The notes under the pieces: generated by a model | What the model saw: the letters and a program-made list of their open reading frames with translations, nothing else | Database searches by the model: none | What the model was told of the DNA's origin: nothing | In this document: in pieces, positions 1 to 11,661 of the stretch | Layout: each line of letters starts with the position of its first letter | How positions within the stretch are numbered: position 1 is the first letter of the stretch | From: Megascapheus bottae | Taxonomy: Eukaryota; Chordata; Mammalia; Rodentia; Geomyidae | NCBI GenBank assembly: GCA_024803745.1 | Contig: JANJXV010000013.1 | Location: forward strand, 15,373,501 to 15,437,500 | Direction of reading: 5' to 3' | Length of the DNA: 64,000 nucleotides | Position numbers and translations under genes: made by a program

Positions 1-276
1 CATTGTGAAGGGCCATCTTGCTGGTGGCTGCAGAGGACTGTGCTCTGTGAAGATGCATGCTGACCCATCGAGGGAGGCCACAAGGCTGTCATCGGGCTGT
101 TGTGCTTGTACTGGGGTAAAGAGAAGAACACGTCTGACCTTTGCTCTCTCATGATCAGGAAAGAAACATCAATTTCGTAGTAATTACATGGCACAAAGAC
201 TGTGGAATTTTCTACATTATTTCCTGGACAAAAAGAAGTGATATTAAAAAGACCATGGGGAGATGCGTTCCCAGAT
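1..276. other. Unassigned intergenic sequence at window start
   Basis: No open frame of note and no repeat that I recognise. The first 120 bases are more GC-rich than what follows and every frame carries stops. It could be an old gene or retroelement fragment, but nothing supports a specific call. Confidence 0.3.
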
Positions 277-498
277 CCCACATACTTCTTTTTTTTTCTT
301 TCCAGTCCTGGTCTTGAGCTCAGGGCCTGAGCACTGTCCTTGGACTTTCTCAAGGCTAGAGCTCTAGCACTTGAGCCTCAGCACCACTTCTGGCTTTTTT
401 CTATGTATGTGGTACCGAGGAATTGAACCCAGGTCTTCATGCATTCTAGGCAAGCACTTTAACCACTAGGCCAAACTCCCAGCCCCCACATACTTCTT
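277..498 (-). repeat. IDL-Geo-type dimeric SINE with target-site duplication
   Basis: Antisense copy. A T-rich tail at 291-300 leads into the right monomer (cagtcctgg..., cttgagctcagggcctgag), then the ID-like left monomer ends near 484. A 14-base direct repeat, cccacatacttctt, sits at 277-290 and 485-498 and is the target-site duplication. The copy is full length. Confidence 0.85.
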
Positions 499-887
499 GT
501 ACATGCTGCTTCCTCAAGAAGCTAGAGCACAAAGCCCCATTATGTGTGTTGAGTTGTGCATAGGGTTTAAATTCCAAAAAGTAGAATAAAAAAAATAGAG
601 AGAGGCAATAGAAAATGTAGACAAGAGAACCAGACGGTCACATCCTGTTGACCAAGATATCATCAATAAAGATCAGTCACATTTTAGCGGATTGCCCTTG
701 ATAGGGTGTAGTGAGAAATGGTTAAATAAAAAACCAATTTCTAATAGAGCTCTGCAGGACACAATTAAAAAAAAAACCAGTGGCACATGATTACTTTTGT
801 GATCATATTTAAAATTGCTCAATTGGCTATATGGATTATTTAAATTATATCTAAGAGGAGAAATGATTAATTATCTTTTGTGCTTCT

Positions 888-985
888 TAGTTTTAAACTG
901 GGCTTTTGCTATATTACCCAGGCTGGTCAGGAGGCTAGAAAAGCCAATTAATGCAAATCCTCCCTGTTTCAGTAATTGGAGGCTT
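888..985 (-). repeat. B1/7SL-like SINE remnant
   Basis: The segment tatattacccaggctggtc resembles the antisense of the 7SL-derived B1/Alu left part. The rest is strongly diverged, so this looks like an old fragment. Confidence 0.5.
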
Positions 986-2010
986 ACCACTGGATTCTTT
1001 TTTCAAATGAAATCAATATAACTGCGTTTATGGAAGTAAATGGATTGTTATCAAGAACTGAAATGCATGAAAACCTATACCCAATAGGGAGAGATTGTTC
1101 ATGTCATCAGAGAGCTTTTATTTAGGGGCCTTCGTGTGAAAGCCTTGGGTGTTCTGAGAAAATGTCTAATTTAGAGAGAGAAATGTGGGAATGAGATGAC
1201 TCCTCCTGTCCTGGGAATATATATAGATGTTGTGGTGACATTTTGCTTAAACTTGTCAAATAGTAAAATAAATACAAGAAGTTCTCATAGGCTTGTTATG
1301 CAACATGTTTTCTGGTTTTATAGGAAAACTTACATCATGTAAAGTGTCAGAAAAATAAAATGGTATATGATGAGTTTGTAATTTCTCAAATACATACGGC
1401 AGAAGTGCTCACAATAATGTAAAAGAAAAAAATTCAAGGTAATAAGAATAGACTTAGAGGGCGGTCTCTTGTAGACTTAATATGCCAGAAAGTAAGTATG
1501 TGTCAAATCTGAAGAAACAAGAAGACATAAAGCAATGCTTCTTCTGCATATTTTATATGAAGCTAATGAAATGTATAGCAATCCATGGTTTTAATGAGTC
1601 TTTAGTGAGTCGTTTAATGATTAAGAGACTCTTATTTGGGAGACATATATATGTATTAGTTAGAATAATCTTAAGTATATATTTGGTGGTACTTTTGAGA
1701 AGAAATAAATATGTTCAATTTTGAAAATATTTACCTATTATCTTTGTATTCTGTTTCTTAAATAAGTTAATAAACCACTAAGCCTTTCAATAAAAGTAAA
1801 ATAACTTAGCTTAAATTATACAGAATGCATTATTATACAAGTCTTGAATGATATATTTAATGAATTAAGAAAACCCAAAGATCACTGCATATCTTGCAAA
1901 TTTTAGGTAAAGGGTTAGAAGATAATTCATGGTCACAGAAGCTATTTTATCTTTCAGACACAGTGTAAGTTTCATAAAGAACTAGAAACTGAAAATTCTC
2001 AACTGTTAAA

Positions 2011-2012
2011 TA

Positions 2013-2054
<42 letters not shown>
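2011..2054. repeat. (CA)n microsatellite
   Basis: About 20 CA units, interrupted near both ends (acacatac, acgcac). Confidence 0.95.
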
Positions 2055-3169
2055 TCAAATGAATTCTGGAGACTAGCATGGATTTTTTTTAGTGTTAACC
2101 CACCTGAATTGTTTGCTCTTTAGTATGAGGTGAGTCAATTTTTTATATGCCTGAAATACACTGGACTAATTCTAATCTCCCACCCCCTCTCTCTCTCCCT
2201 CTTTTGCACCACTAGCTTGTGTTATACTAGGATGCAAATAGGGGTTATTTTGTTTTAAATCATCCTGATAGAAGATAATGAAGATTGTACAATTTTACCC
2301 AGAGCTTCCTAATTTGCCTAATTTGAGGCATCTGACCTTACAGATAAAAAGAAATGGAAATAGGACTTACTAGTGACTTTTTGCTATTGGAAATAAATAT
2401 AGAGATCCTTTCATGCCATGAATTAGTGGACTCTTTTTTGCTCCTTTATGACACCTCTTCATGCCTTGTTTCTCTTTGTGTGCCATTCTATCCATGGATT
2501 GGAGAGAGACACTGTGAACTCACCAAATTGTAAGCCAGTCTCACTTCCTGTGTTTTCAAGAATACCTAAAAAGATAACAGAGATTTTCCCCCTTTGGTTG
2601 GTGCTTTCCAGGAGAAAGCCTCCCTGAGACCGTATTTTTGAAGGACAGAATGTCCCAAGGGTCTCTGTTTGGAGCCAAATCCTGAGCAAAATAGAAAAGT
2701 TCACCAGGGAGTTGTATTCATTGTCAGGAGTCAGTAGCCACACATTTTAGAAGTAGTAATATTCACTTGAGCCCACATGAGCTAAGGATGCACTTGTCTA
2801 GAAGGTTAGGGAAGGGAGAGGGGATCTGTCTGATATGACTCTAACATGACAATAAGAAGGAATACACTGTGTGTCTTAGAACTTGTCAGATCATGACTTG
2901 GTATACAATCCTACCTAAAACTCCAAACTTTTTTAAAGCTGGGGACTCAGAATAAGATGGAACAGCAGTATTAATTCCCTCATCTTGACAGTAATATATC
3001 ACAGTTTTACAATTTGTTAGTTTTGGAAGAACTAGAAAAGTATATGTGATTTCTTTTCTTACAATTGTATGGGGATCTGTAGCTATCTAACCAATTCTAA
3101 TAACTAAATCTATAGAAATAGGAGAGAATATATATAGGGCAGTATTCAAGTTGATTTCAACTTTAATGA

Positions 3170-3186
3170 AATATATATATATATAT
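3170..3186. repeat. (AT)n microsatellite
   Basis: Short uninterrupted AT run. Confidence 0.8.
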
Positions 3187-3389
3187 TAATCAGAATTACT
3201 TCTAAAATAAGTGTCATCTTAAGAGTTATTATTTGCAGGGAAAAAGATATTCTTTAACATTTAATTCATTTTTTAGTAGATTTACAAAAATAATTATTAA
3301 ATAATTAATATTAAAATGAGATAAATTTGAAGACACAAATTTCATTGCTTTTTTAGAAATTATATCAATAAGTCACTTCAAAACCATAT

Positions 3390-3551
3390 TTATTTGAAAT
3401 AGGGAAGGGAAGGAGGGAAACAAGATGATTGGCAGGTGTGGGGGTAGGGAAACGGGGACAAAAACATATCGATGTACAAGAAGTAATGCCCCTACTACCT
3501 GACAAATGTAGCTGTAATTGCTCTATACATTATCCCAACAATTTAAAAAAA
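3390..3551 (+). mobile_element. LINE-1 3' end fragment
   Basis: Matches the 3'-UTR end seen in the better-preserved sense copy at 41209-42007: gggaaggga-type purine tract, agtaatgcccctac, ctctatacattatcc, then an A-rich tail. It is 5' truncated and has no coding potential. Confidence 0.75.
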
Positions 3552-3794
3552 ATCACTCAATTTCATATGAAAAGCAGTTATTTTATTTGTTTAAATTGCA
3601 GAACCAACATTAATGTCTGTGTGTGAACCAGGTATGTATGCTAGGTTCAGGATAAGGAGCTTTGTTTTTGGAGGCAGAGTATTTTCAGATTGATTGTAGA
3701 TTGAAAACAAAACAAAACAAAACTGAATAAAGTGATAGACAAAAATTAACATGTATTACACAGATAGAAAGATAGGCAGTTTTACCTTAAAAAA

Positions 3795-4010
3795 GCCTCA
3801 CTCAGGGCCAGAAGTTTGGCCTGGTGGTAGAGTGCTTGCCTAGCATGCATGAAGACCTGGGTTTAATTCCTCAGTACCACCTACATAGAAAAAGCTGGTA
3901 ATGGTGCTGTGGCTCAAGTAGTAGAGCTCTAGCCTTGAAAAAGACTAATGGCAGTGCTCAGGCCCTGAGTTCGAGCCCCAGGACTAGCAAAAAAAAAAGT
4001 GCCTCACTCA
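3795..4010 (+). repeat. IDL-Geo-type dimeric SINE with target-site duplication
   Basis: Sense copy. The ID-like left half contains a Pol III A-box region (tggtggtagagtgcttg) and a degenerate B box (ggtttaattcc). The right half ends ccaggactagc plus an A tail. The flanking direct repeat gcctcactca is at 3795-3804 and 4001-4010. Confidence 0.85.
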
Positions 4011-4295
4011 TATTTATATTACCAGGCCAAAGGCAGGTCAATCACAGGTGGTCATTGTTGGCATTTGAGAAAATAGTCATAAAATTAAATGTATGTTTGT
4101 ACTGTCATTACACTAATTTTCATGAGCATGGCATATACATTTAGTCAAGATTTTTCCAAATATGGAATTATTTTTGTCAATCTAGTGAAAGTAGAACTAA
4201 ATCTATAATTAATACATTTTTCCTGCAAATAAGAATAAAGAAATCTTAACATTGCACTCATTTTAGAAGTAATACTGAATTACACATACACACAC

Positions 4296-4297
4296 CA

Positions 4298-4336
<39 letters not shown>
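4296..4336. repeat. (AT)n microsatellite
   Basis: AT run of about 20 units just after an acacac tract. Confidence 0.9.
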
Positions 4337-4340
<4 letters not shown>

Positions 4341-4419
4341 GAAGTGAATTATATAACTTTGCCAGGAGAGAGCCTGGGAGACAATAAGGGAAGGAATTAC
4401 ACTGCTCAAAAGGAAACGT

Positions 4420-4586
4420 TGGGCCAGGAATGTGGCCTAGCATGCATGGATTCCTCAGTATTGCATCAGAAAAGCTGGAAATTAATGGTGCTGTGGCTCA
4501 AGTGGTAAATTGCTAGCCTTGAGAAAGCTCAAGGACAGTACCCAGGCCATGAGTTCAAGCCTCAGGACTGGGAAAATAAAAAAAAG
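4420..4586 (+). repeat. IDL-Geo-type SINE with internal deletion
   Basis: The text runs from tgtggcctag directly to catgcatggattcctcag, so part of the left monomer is missing. The right monomer (ggtgctgtggctcaagtgg ... caggactggg) and an A-rich tail follow. Confidence 0.75.
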
Positions 4587-4587
4587 G

Positions 4588-4648
4588 AGATCTACTTATT
4601 ACCTGACTCATGTAACTATAACTGTAACCCCTCTGTGCATTATATTTG
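4588..4648 (+). mobile_element. Older LINE-1 3' terminal fragment
   Basis: The segment ctacttattacctgactcat ... ctctgtgcattat is the extreme 3' end of the same L1 lineage in sense orientation. A younger antisense L1 is inserted next to its tail. Confidence 0.55.
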
Positions 4649-5504
4649 TAATAAATATTTTTTTATATTTTTATTGTAATTAATAAAAGGGTTACATGAT
4701 ATTTGCCAGATAGAAGGTCCATTAATTCACATACATTGATACCCTTTCACATGTCTTGGTACCCATTACCCTCCCCCCACCCACCACCCACCCCCCGTTT
4801 TGGTTTTCCCCCCTTCCCTATCAAATTTCAAATAATCAAATACAAATAAATTCAATATATCAGATAACAAAGTGAGATACTGTAACAATATGAGATACCT
4901 AAGGGACAGCAAAGGAGATGAGAGATAACATAGTACATTAAGGACAACAATCATTCGTTATATGGCTTTTGTTTCAATATCCTGGAGGTCCTTTCAATTA
5001 GCTTCATACTATATGGCCTTATGTATCAAGGTTTCTACTGATTATGACAAATGAGGGAAACCATTGAGCCTAAGTTCCTTTGAGTCTGGCTTACTTCACT
5101 TAATATGATTTTTTCTAAGTCTTTCCATTTCCTAAGAAATGGGTCGATGTCGTTTTTTTTGACAGCAGCATAGAATTCCATTGTGTACAAATACCACAAC
5201 TTGTTGATCCACTCATCAACTGAGGGACATCTAGGTTGGTTCCATATCTTTGCTATGGTGAATAGTGCTGCAGTGAACATTGTTGTGCTAGTGGATTTAG
5301 TATGCCCTAGATTCTGGATGGTTGGGTACATGCTAAGTAGTGGAATTGCTGGGTCATAGGGGAGTTCTATGTTTAGCCTTTTGAGGTACTGCCATACTGC
5401 TTTCCATAGTGGTTGAATGAGTTTGCACTCCTACCAACAGTGTAGTAGTGATCCCTCCTGGCCACATCCCCTCCAGCATCTGTTATTATGTAATAAATAT
5501 TTTT
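4648..5504 (-). mobile_element. 5'-truncated LINE-1 (end of ORF2 plus 3' UTR)
   Basis: Antisense L1 of about 830 bases between two copies of the 15-base repeat gtaataaatattttt (4648-4662 and 5490-5504). The minus strand reads, at 5035-5331, a stretch typical of the ORF2 carboxyl end (AALFTIAKIWNQPRCPSVDE, then the YTMEFYAAVKKNDIDPF region). The 3' UTR with a C-rich tract follows. It is truncated and not mobile. Confidence 0.85.
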
Positions 5505-8160
5505 AAGAGACCAAAAGGAATGTGAATTAAATGAGTAATTTTATGTTAAAAAATGAATGGATTAAAGAAATGAAGGGAAGAAGGAAGGAAAGAAGGAAGA
5601 AATGTAAGAAGTAAGAAGAGAGTTGAAAAGGAATGAAGAGAAGGAGGGAAGAGCAAAGAGGGCGGAAGGGCACTCCTCAGACTAGAAAAGCTAGGCAAAA
5701 GCCATTGCTGTTACCAGATTATTTGACAACTGGCTGAATAAATTTAGTTGATTCTCTTTGTGTTTTTTTCTCTTTAATATCACGAAAGAGTGTGCAGTTT
5801 CATTCACCCATCATGTAAAAGGATTTCGGGTTTTGATTTCAATTAGCTGACATACACATTAGCAGTCTGACATGTCTCATCATTTCAAACTAGTTTTAAT
5901 TAGCAATATTTAATTCGATCCAAAAGAAAATATATCAAATAGGGAGAAAAAAATCTAGTTCTGAGAATATAAGTATATAATGAAAACAAAACGAGAGATA
6001 TTTTTTCATGTTGTTTGATTTTCACCCTGCACAAGCAGATGGCAGTGATACAGATGGGTAGTGTGCATAAGCATGTACATGTATAAATGTGCAAGCATAC
6101 ATAATCAGCACAATTTAGAGCTTGTAAAGTGAAAAAGTAGTTGATGCTAGTTGATTTGGTCAACAAATTTTATCTAAATTGATGTTCTGGTTTTGAGTCA
6201 ATGCCCAAAAAAAACATCTATTGCCATGTTCAGAAATGAAATGCTTTACTTTAAAATTCCAGTGGAAAAAAGGTAAAATAACATTAGTTTTCATTTTCTG
6301 ATGACAGAAAACAAAGATTTTTATTTAGTTAAAAATCACAAGGATTGCAACAGTAGGAAATAGATAATTTACATGGCAGGCCAACATGCATAGTTCTATC
6401 ATTAGCACCTGACAACATTCCACCCATTCCTGCAGACTTGGAGAATACCAACAAAACAGGAAGCTCATGGCTCTGCATGCAAATTCCAGTAGCACAAGAT
6501 GACTATAAGTCTGGATTCAGAGCCTTGGACATGGGGCACTATTAAGTGTGCAATATTTAGGTGAAAAGAGTGCAAGGCCCACAAGATGATGGCCCCTGCA
6601 CATGCTGTGTCAATGCAACCTGGTTATAACTGCCTTCTGCAAATGGAGAACTACTGCACACCAAATCCAGCAATCAATCTGCAAAAACACTACTCCTCTA
6701 CTTCACAAGCATATAATCCACAGATACTCAGTGGATTTCTTGTAATGTGTCTTGTAATGTATTGTAGCCTATGGATACATATTCATGAGACATTACTGGC
6801 TCCAAGCCAGTGGATTTTTTTCCTGTTATGTACAGAGAATGTAGTAAGAAACTGACCGGTGGCTAAACTGAACTGTACATCTAGGGAGCAGTTTGGCAAA
6901 TGACCATTCCAGGTAGTTCTATGCTCTTGCTCCTTGGATCAATCCTGAGAATCTAGAGACCAATTAAGTAATAATAAAATTTTGAGCTACCAGCGTTAGA
7001 CTGAATGTCAGAATAGTACTGTGCCTACAAGTCCATAGTTGATACAAAGTGTGTAAGTTCTCTGCCTGGACACATCTTTACTGATGGCCTGATGTGGTTC
7101 TCTTCAGTATTCAAATTTCTGGCATACTCACTTAGCTGAATTAGCTGGGAAAGAGAAGGATTCTGCTGTCAGCTGAGTTGTGTAAGCAGACACTCTACTA
7201 CAAATGCTACCTTCCCATAGAAAACCAAGACTAACAGCTCCTTCGCCTAATTACATCAGAGCTTTGAGGAGAAAAAATAATGAATAGGAAAAAAACCGGA
7301 AGCCAGTAAAGTCATCCTGTAAAATCATACACTATATGTGCCTCTCTGACATTTTTCCCCCGCTATTTTTCTTTTCTTTCCTTGGTGTGCCAGACTACAC
7401 ACACATCTACAGCAATTGGGTTTCTTTTATGCTGCTACAATGTGAATCTGGGGAGGGCACAGGACAGGAATGAAGAGAGAATGGGGGAAACATGCTCCTC
7501 ATCCCCCAAATGCCACCAGGATGATATGTTTGCCATGAATAAAAGAAAAGTATGTTCCCCAAACAGATGGTTCTGGGCAGGCAGGAATCCTGCAGCATTT
7601 CCTTAAAGACTTCTATTAAGAAAGAAAGAAAGAAAAAGACAGGAAAATTTTGAAATAATCCTGAAGCAAGATAGACAGAGGAAATTGATACATGGTCAGC
7701 TTACAACAAATACAGGAGATAGCCTTTCATGCACTTCCTTTAAGATTAAGGAACCAAAGCTATGTAGGGGAAATGAGACAGGATAACTTGAGGAAAATGA
7801 GGTCTTGGTGAAGGCAACTAAAAAATATGGTATTTAGAAACAGAGAATTTTTCAAAGAGAGACAACAGGATGCAATACTTCCTGAGAGATGCAATCCTCA
7901 CCCCAAGAATGAACAGGATGTATGCTTTCCTGAGAAAATTGCTTCCCTCAAACTTAAGCAACCTCTTGCCCAAAATGCAGACAACAGGGTGTCTTCCTTA
8001 TCTCAAGGTTAAGTGTCTGTTTTATGGCAGGATGCAGTTTTACGTGAAGAAATTCCCCCAAACATCCAGAAACTCAGAAAGTAAGACCAGGCATGATTAG
8101 AACAAGGAGGAAACACATAATTCATATAAAGGGCATGGTAGGCGAGTGGTTGTGTTATAA
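5505..8160. other. Intergenic stretch without recognised genes
   Basis: Contains a purine-rich tract at 5575-5660. The part from about 6400 to 8100 is less AT-rich and has no repeat that I can name; several reading frames of 60-90 codons there have no domain signature, so I call none. Confidence 0.5.
5575..5660. repeat. Purine-rich (GGAA/GAAG)n tract
   Basis: Degenerate repeats of aaggaagg and gaaga type on the plus strand. Confidence 0.8.
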
Positions 8161-8171
8161 GAGTCGGTCAC

Positions 8172-9113
8172 CTAAACTTTCTGTTTCCTGAATTTCTTGA
8201 GGATTCTTTCACGAATCTGCTTGGTTTTGACGCTGTACACGATGGGGTTCATGAGTGGCGGAACCAGCAAGTACACATTGGCCATGAGCACATGGACAAT
8301 CGGAGAAGCGTTCTGCCCATAGCGTCGGATCATGGAAAGTCCAATCATGGGTGTGTAGAAGGTGAGTACTGCGCAGACATGAGAAATACAAGTACTGAGG
8401 GCCTTCACTCTCTCTGCCTTGGACGCTATACTCAGCACTGTACACAGGATGAGGAGATAGGAGAGGAGGAGAAGCACTGAATCAAGTCCCATGGACCAAA
8501 TGACCACCATAAGGCCATAGATACTGCTGACCCGACGGCTGGATACAGTTGTTTTGATGAGATCCTGGTGAAGGCAAAATGGGTAGGAGAGAACATTAAC
8601 AGCGTGATACTGAAGTCTCTTCAGGAGAAAGGAAGCTGGAAACACCAGAGCCAAGGCCCTTCCAGCAATTGCGAGCCCAATTCCAGTGATCACACCGTTG
8701 GTTAGAATGGCCGCATAGCGCAAAGGTTCTCGGATTGCTACGTAGCGGTCAAAAGCCATGGCCAGGAGCACAGCTGACTCAAGGATTGAGAAAACATGGA
8801 TGAAGTACATCTGGATCAGACAAGCATTGAAAGAAATCTCCCGGGCATGGAACCAAAAGACACCGAACATGGTAGGCGAGGTAGTAATGGATAGGCCCAA
8901 ATCTGTGAGCGCTAGCATGGATAGGAAGTAGTACATGGGCTGGTGGAGAGAAGGCTCAGTCCTGATGATGAAGAGGATTGTAACGTTGCCTGCCATTGAC
9001 AGGGCATACACCAAGGAGATGGGAAGTGAAATCAAGCCGTATCTACTCTCAAGGCCTGAGAAGCCTGTCAGGAGGAAGCACGGATACAGGGAGGAACTAT
9101 TGAAGACAGACAT
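8172..9113 (-). CDS. Olfactory receptor, class I, OR51 family
   Basis: Intact 313-residue seven-transmembrane receptor, the usual OR length, expected on olfactory neuron cilia and coupled to G-olf. The start used is the ATG of MSVFNSSS; the frame stays open seven codons further but begins there with GTG. An N-glycosylation sequon (NSS) lies at residue 5. OR landmarks: GN in TM1 (42-43), PMYYFL in TM2 (59-64), MAFDRYVAI (119-127) after TM3, KALSTCISH (238-246) before TM6, PPLMNPIVY (285-293) in TM7. CLHQD after TM4 and KTKQIR near the C-terminus suit family 51. Two of the three conserved extracellular-loop-2 cysteines are replaced (H170, V190), while the C98-C180 pair remains. R128 replaces the usual cysteine after DRYVAI. 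A strong splice acceptor lies 24 bases upstream. The exact orthologue is not assigned. Confidence 0.95.
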   Translation of the reverse strand: MSVFNSSSLYPCFLLTGFSGLESRYGLISLPISLVYALSMAGNVTILFIIRTEPSLHQPMYYFLSMLALTDLGLSITTSPTMFGVFWFHAREISFNACLIQMYFIHVFSILESAVLLAMAFDRYVAIREPLRYAAILTNGVITGIGLAIAGRALALVFPASFLLKRLQYHAVNVLSYPFCLHQDLIKTTVSSRRVSSIYGLMVVIWSMGLDSVLLLLSYLLILCTVLSIASKAERVKALSTCISHVCAVLTFYTPMIGLSMIRRYGQNASPIVHVLMANVYLLVPPLMNPIVYSVKTKQIRERILKKFRKQKV

Positions 9114-9137
9114 TGTGCTGATGGAGCAATCCACGGA

Positions 9138-9164
9138 CTACATGGGAGGGAAAATGGAAAAGTA
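9138..9164 (-). promoter_or_regulatory. Predicted splice acceptor of the OR51-like coding exon
   Basis: On the minus strand the text reads ccattttccctcccatgtag and then the exon. The AG is at 9138-9139, so the coding exon would begin at 9137, 24 bases before the ATG. OR genes usually have an intron just upstream of the single coding exon. Confidence 0.65.
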
Positions 9165-9479
9165 GGATGAAAAATCGATACTATTATAGGAAATATCATT
9201 TTGGTGTTCAGCGCTCTGTATTTTGGACTTTGAATCATCTGCTGATATTTAGTTACCTCTTGTATTTCTTACTTTACTAATTCACTTACTCTTAGCATTT
9301 TATACCGACTGCCTTCAAGTTCTTAAGAGGTAGTGGATTGAGGTAGGGGGAAGGATGATAGGAGAGATGGCATTGATCAATATCATTGTGCTCTGATAGG
9401 GACAAATTAAATTGAAACCCTTGTGTACAACTACGTAAGAATAATTTTAGAAAGTTAGTGCTGAAGTTTTGATGTGAAA

Positions 9480-9656
9480 CCACAAGATGAACTTTACAAC
9501 TTGAAAGGGGTCGGGGGAGGGGAAGTGAGAGATAAACATGGGAAGGAGTAACAATGTTCAAGAAGTAATGTACTCAGTACCTCACAAATATAACTGAAAC
9601 CCCTCTATACATGACCCTAAGAATAAAATAAAATTTAAAAAAAAGCCACAAGATGA
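9480..9656 (+). mobile_element. LINE-1 3' end fragment with target-site duplication
   Basis: Short sense L1 tail (gaagtaatgtactcag, cccctctatacatgacc, A-rich end) at 9491-9645. The direct repeat ccacaagatga is at 9480-9490 and 9646-9656. Confidence 0.85.
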
Positions 9657-9764
9657 TATATAATACAAAGTGCAATGAAGCTCATCTGGGAATGGAAGTA
9701 AGATTTACTGATGGTACTCTTGATTAGGTCTGTAATGATCAATGTACACCATATAAAATGGAAA

Positions 9765-9935
9765 GACTAGCCTAGTAATCATACCTGCTACTCAGGAGGC
9801 TGAGATCCGAGGATTGCAGTTCCCAGCCAAACCTTGTAGGGAAGTCCTTGAGACTCTTACCTCCAATTAATCACCAGAAAACTGGAAGTGGCAATAATAA
9901 CAATAACAAAACAAAACAAAAACAGAACAAAATAC
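9765..9935 (+). repeat. B1-like/Geo dimeric SINE, 3' truncated
   Basis: The 7SL-like part (ctgctactcaggaggctgag) is joined to the start of the Geo-type right half (ctccaattaatcaccagaaa). It ends early in an aataacaa/aaaac-rich tail. Confidence 0.75.
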
Positions 9936-11164
9936 TGAAAGATTATGAGATTTTTGTATGGACTGGAACCCTTGTAAATACAACTCTGATTTACTACCTC
10001 AAAAACATTGGACATATTACTAGACACCTTTGAGCATAAAAAATTCTGGCAATTATATCTCTTTGTATAACATTCAAGCAAAAGTATTTAAAAGGCCCCA
10101 TGTGGTGCAAGAGACTTGAGAGATACTTTGGGTTGTAGTAAAGCCAAATGTGAACTGGGAAGAAGTATCCATGGCTTACAGTACATCAACCATGGACCAC
10201 AGTGCAAACGCAGGTGTTGACCAGGAATGCCCAGGCGAGCACGTGCATGGACAGTTTCCAGGAGAGTCTCTTGAAAATTATCTTTCCAAATAGCCTGAAG
10301 TTTACTCCCAGGATAACTAGGAGTCCATGAAAAATGTAAGGGTGAGAGAGAAAAGACAGGTCATCATTAATATCACCAGCTTCATCAGTTTTAAGTTGAT
10401 GTAGCAGTGTGTTAGAGTAAAAAACAAAATAAAACAAAAGAAATCCACCAGGAGTTCAAGTACATGAATTCTCACCAGAAGCACTGATTGTGTTTACTAT
10501 CTCATCCTAGAACTCCTCTGAGTAGTTTTGGGAATAATAATCAAGCGCCTGTCAGAGGGAATATCATTCAGTGCCTTTTACCTACCACAGAGCAGTGATT
10601 TCACATTAGCACAGGGAAGCCCTACATCTTAATGGTTTTCCCCACTTTCTGGATGGTAAAATGAATAATGTGATGATTTCTTACCCATCCTTCTTTCCTG
10701 AAAGCTTTCCTGCAGGCACGGGTGGGATCTCAAGTGCAGATAGACACAGATCTGGCTGGGTTTCCAGTCTGTCAAGGGTGGGCACTAATAGTAGGTATAC
10801 AATACTATGGAAGGGCGGGGCTAAAGAATCAAGTCCACAGTGTATCCTAAGGCAGAAGTAAAAGTGTCTCCAGGAAAACACTGAAAGTTTTGTCAGTGAC
10901 CTAAGATGCTCTATGTTTTTCCATTCAATGTCCTTGATTTCATCTAGCAAAGTGCTTCATCAGCATCACATTTATGTGGCTGAGTATTGCACCCTGTCAT
11001 GGCTCTTAAACTAGCACATTTCCTCCCTTGGGATAAACTCTAGGGAGGAAAAATTATGTTGAAGCTACTTCTCTAGACTCTGAAATTAGAAAGTAATTGA
11101 GAAGTATCCTGGGAGTCATCTCATAAAGAAAGAGAATGGGCTTAGTCCCTCAGAACAACTTTAT
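9936..11164. other. Intergenic region upstream of the OR51-like gene
   Basis: No recognised repeat. It may hold the minus-strand promoter of the gene at 8172-9113: a TCCCTTGGGA palindrome at 11024-11033 fits the EBF core TCCCNNGGGA. The minus strand at 10186-10437 has an 83-codon hydrophobic frame without a recognisable family; I do not call it a gene. Confidence 0.35.
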
Positions 11165-11381
11165 TTTAATTAATATTTTTAATGCCATTAGCCATACAAA
11201 GTGAGTTTCATTGTGCCTTCCACATAGGCATCAGATACATCCTAAGTAATCCTCTCAGTCCCCCCATCATAATCCCATATCCTTCAATTTATTATTATTA
11301 TCTCTAAGCTGTAAATAGGAGCTGCCATTTAACAAGTTGGTTTATGAATACAATATATCTTGATCAATGTCACCACTTTCA

Positions 11382-11620
11382 ACTTTTTTTTTTGTTTTGT
11401 GGGTCATGGGGCTTGAACTTGGCCTGTGTGCTGTCCCTGAGCTCTTCAGCTCAAGGCTACCCCCATACCCTTGAGCCAAGTCCTACTTCCTGTTTTCTAG
11501 AGGTTAATTGGAGATAAGAGTCTCAGATCCTTTTGTGTTTGCTCTGGCTTTGAACTTTGATCCTCGGATCTCAGCCTCCTGAGTAGCTAGGATTACAGGA
11601 CTAAACCACCACACCTGGCA
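11382..11620 (-). repeat. B1-like/Geo dimeric SINE
   Basis: Antisense copy: T-rich start, gggcttgaacttggcctgtg (right half), then gagataagagtctcag and cctcctgagtagctaggat (7SL-like left half). Confidence 0.8.
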
Positions 11621-11661
11621 CCATCTCCAACATTCTTATGCATTCCTTCCCTACCCAACTT

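Larger units (their letters stand above)
499..3389. other. Gene-free AT-rich intergenic stretch
   Basis: Only short chance reading frames are seen. It holds a B1-like remnant at about 888-985 and two microsatellites, listed separately. Nothing else could be assigned. Confidence 0.6.

Noticed and set aside
10186..10437. 83-codon hydrophobic frame on the minus strand
   Set aside because: I thought of a pseudogene of a membrane protein, but no family could be recognised and no neighbouring exon or splice signal supports it.
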